Under the pieces are notes generated by a model that saw nothing but the letters and a program-made list of their open reading frames with translations, had not been told where the DNA came from and ran no database searches. From assembly GCA_011051925.1 (NCBI GenBank), contig DRKE01000253.1, positions 1-15,297 of the forward strand: DNA of 15,297 nt. The letters are read 5' to 3'. A program made the translations under genes and the position numbers. Of the stretch, positions 14,983 through 15,297 are shown piece after piece (the first letter of the stretch is position 1; the number at the start of each line of letters is the position of its first letter). This stretch comes from Deltaproteobacteria bacterium (GTDB lineage: Bacteria > Myxococcota_A > UBA9160 > UBA4427).

Positions 14983-15297
14983 GTGATCCAGCCGCCCCCG
15001 ATGACTTCCTCGTCCAGGGCCTCATCGTAGAAGACGGCGGCCTGGCCGGGCGCGACCGCACGCACGGGCGCGTCGAACCGGATCGTCGCAGCGCCGTCCT
15101 CCTCGGCCTCGATCTCCGCGGGGACGGCCACATGGCGGTGTCGAACCTGCACCCGGGCTCGAATCGCCTTCCGAGGCGCCTTGCCCGAGATCCAGTTGAC
15201 CTCGTCGACGCGCGCATGGAGACAATCGAGATCCGTCGCATCGCCGACGACCACCCTCCTCTCCTCGGGGTCCAGCCGCACGACATAGAGTCGTTTG
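14967..15297 (-). CDS. mnmA: tRNA-specific 2-thiouridylase MnmA, C-terminal part (cut by window edge)
   Basis: The last 109 residues of MnmA (TrmU), the enzyme that installs the 2-thio group on uridine 34 of tRNAs for Lys, Glu and Gln. The visible part begins KRLYVVRLDPEERRVVVGD, then VNWISG, RVQVRHRH and VRAVAPGQAAVFYD, and ends EEVIGGGWITAGTP. These are the conserved strands of the C-terminal beta-barrel domain. The ATP-binding domain and catalytic cysteines lie beyond the right edge, so activity cannot be judged. The frame is open to the edge with no start needed inside the window. The stop overlaps the rnc ATG by 4 nt, which makes mnmA-rnc-era a tightly coupled translation and RNA-processing operon. 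Confidence 0.95.
   Translation of the reverse strand, partial: KRLYVVRLDPEERRVVVGDATDLDCLHARVDEVNWISGKAPRKAIRARVQVRHRHVAVPAEIEAEEDGAATIRFDAPVRAVAPGQAAVFYDEALDEEVIGGGWITAGTP

Overview
The window is GC-rich bacterial chromosome. Every recognisable gene lies on the minus strand, so the reading order is from high to low coordinates. Gene content points to a free-living, high-GC bacterium of the broad deltaproteobacterial type (Myxococcota, Desulfobacterota, Binatota or similar): an MglA-type GTPase, a bifunctional RibBA, a CoxE/MoxR pair, and single-chain methylmalonyl-CoA mutase beside fused IcmF. This placement is inferred from gene families, not from a marker-gene tree. No mobile element, tRNA, rRNA or CRISPR array was seen.

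Layout in transcription order. (1) Translation and RNA block: the C-terminal end of mnmA (cut by the window edge), rnc and era, joined by 4-nt start/stop overlaps (ATGA, then GTGA). (2) Coenzyme B12 mutase block: a short MerR regulator whose stop overlaps the start of icmF (ATGA), then a 178-bp gap, then methylmalonyl-CoA mutase (mutB), followed 4 nt later by its GTPase chaperone meaB. (3) A lone MglA-type Ras-like GTPase. (4) ribBA, the first committed steps of riboflavin synthesis, with its own good sigma-70 promoter candidate. (5) A MoxR AAA+ ATPase and a CoxE-like VWA protein, coupled by a one-base stop/start overlap (TAGTG). (6) A small polytopic membrane protein carrying a degenerate metalloprotease motif. 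At the far left, a strong intrinsic terminator points the other way, so a plus-strand gene beyond the left edge converges on this cluster.

The coherent functional unit is block 2. IcmF interconverts isobutyryl-CoA and n-butyryl-CoA. MutB interconverts methylmalonyl-CoA and succinyl-CoA. Both use adenosylcobalamin and both need a G-protein chaperone: built into IcmF as a central domain, separate as MeaB for MutB. The residues that separate the two substrate classes are readable: Tyr81/Arg209 in MutB and Phe606/Gln807 in IcmF. Together they suit breakdown of valine, branched-chain and odd-chain acyl groups, with the MerR protein as a likely local regulator.

I did not find a clearly new multi-gene system. 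The most unusual points are: the compact MerR-IcmF-MutB-MeaB locus with dyad symmetry at its head; a membrane protein in which the second His of an HEXXH-like motif is Arg; RibBA with Gln in place of a metal-binding His; Era with TKSD in place of NKxD; and an 18-bp tandem duplication that gives rnc two equivalent start codons.
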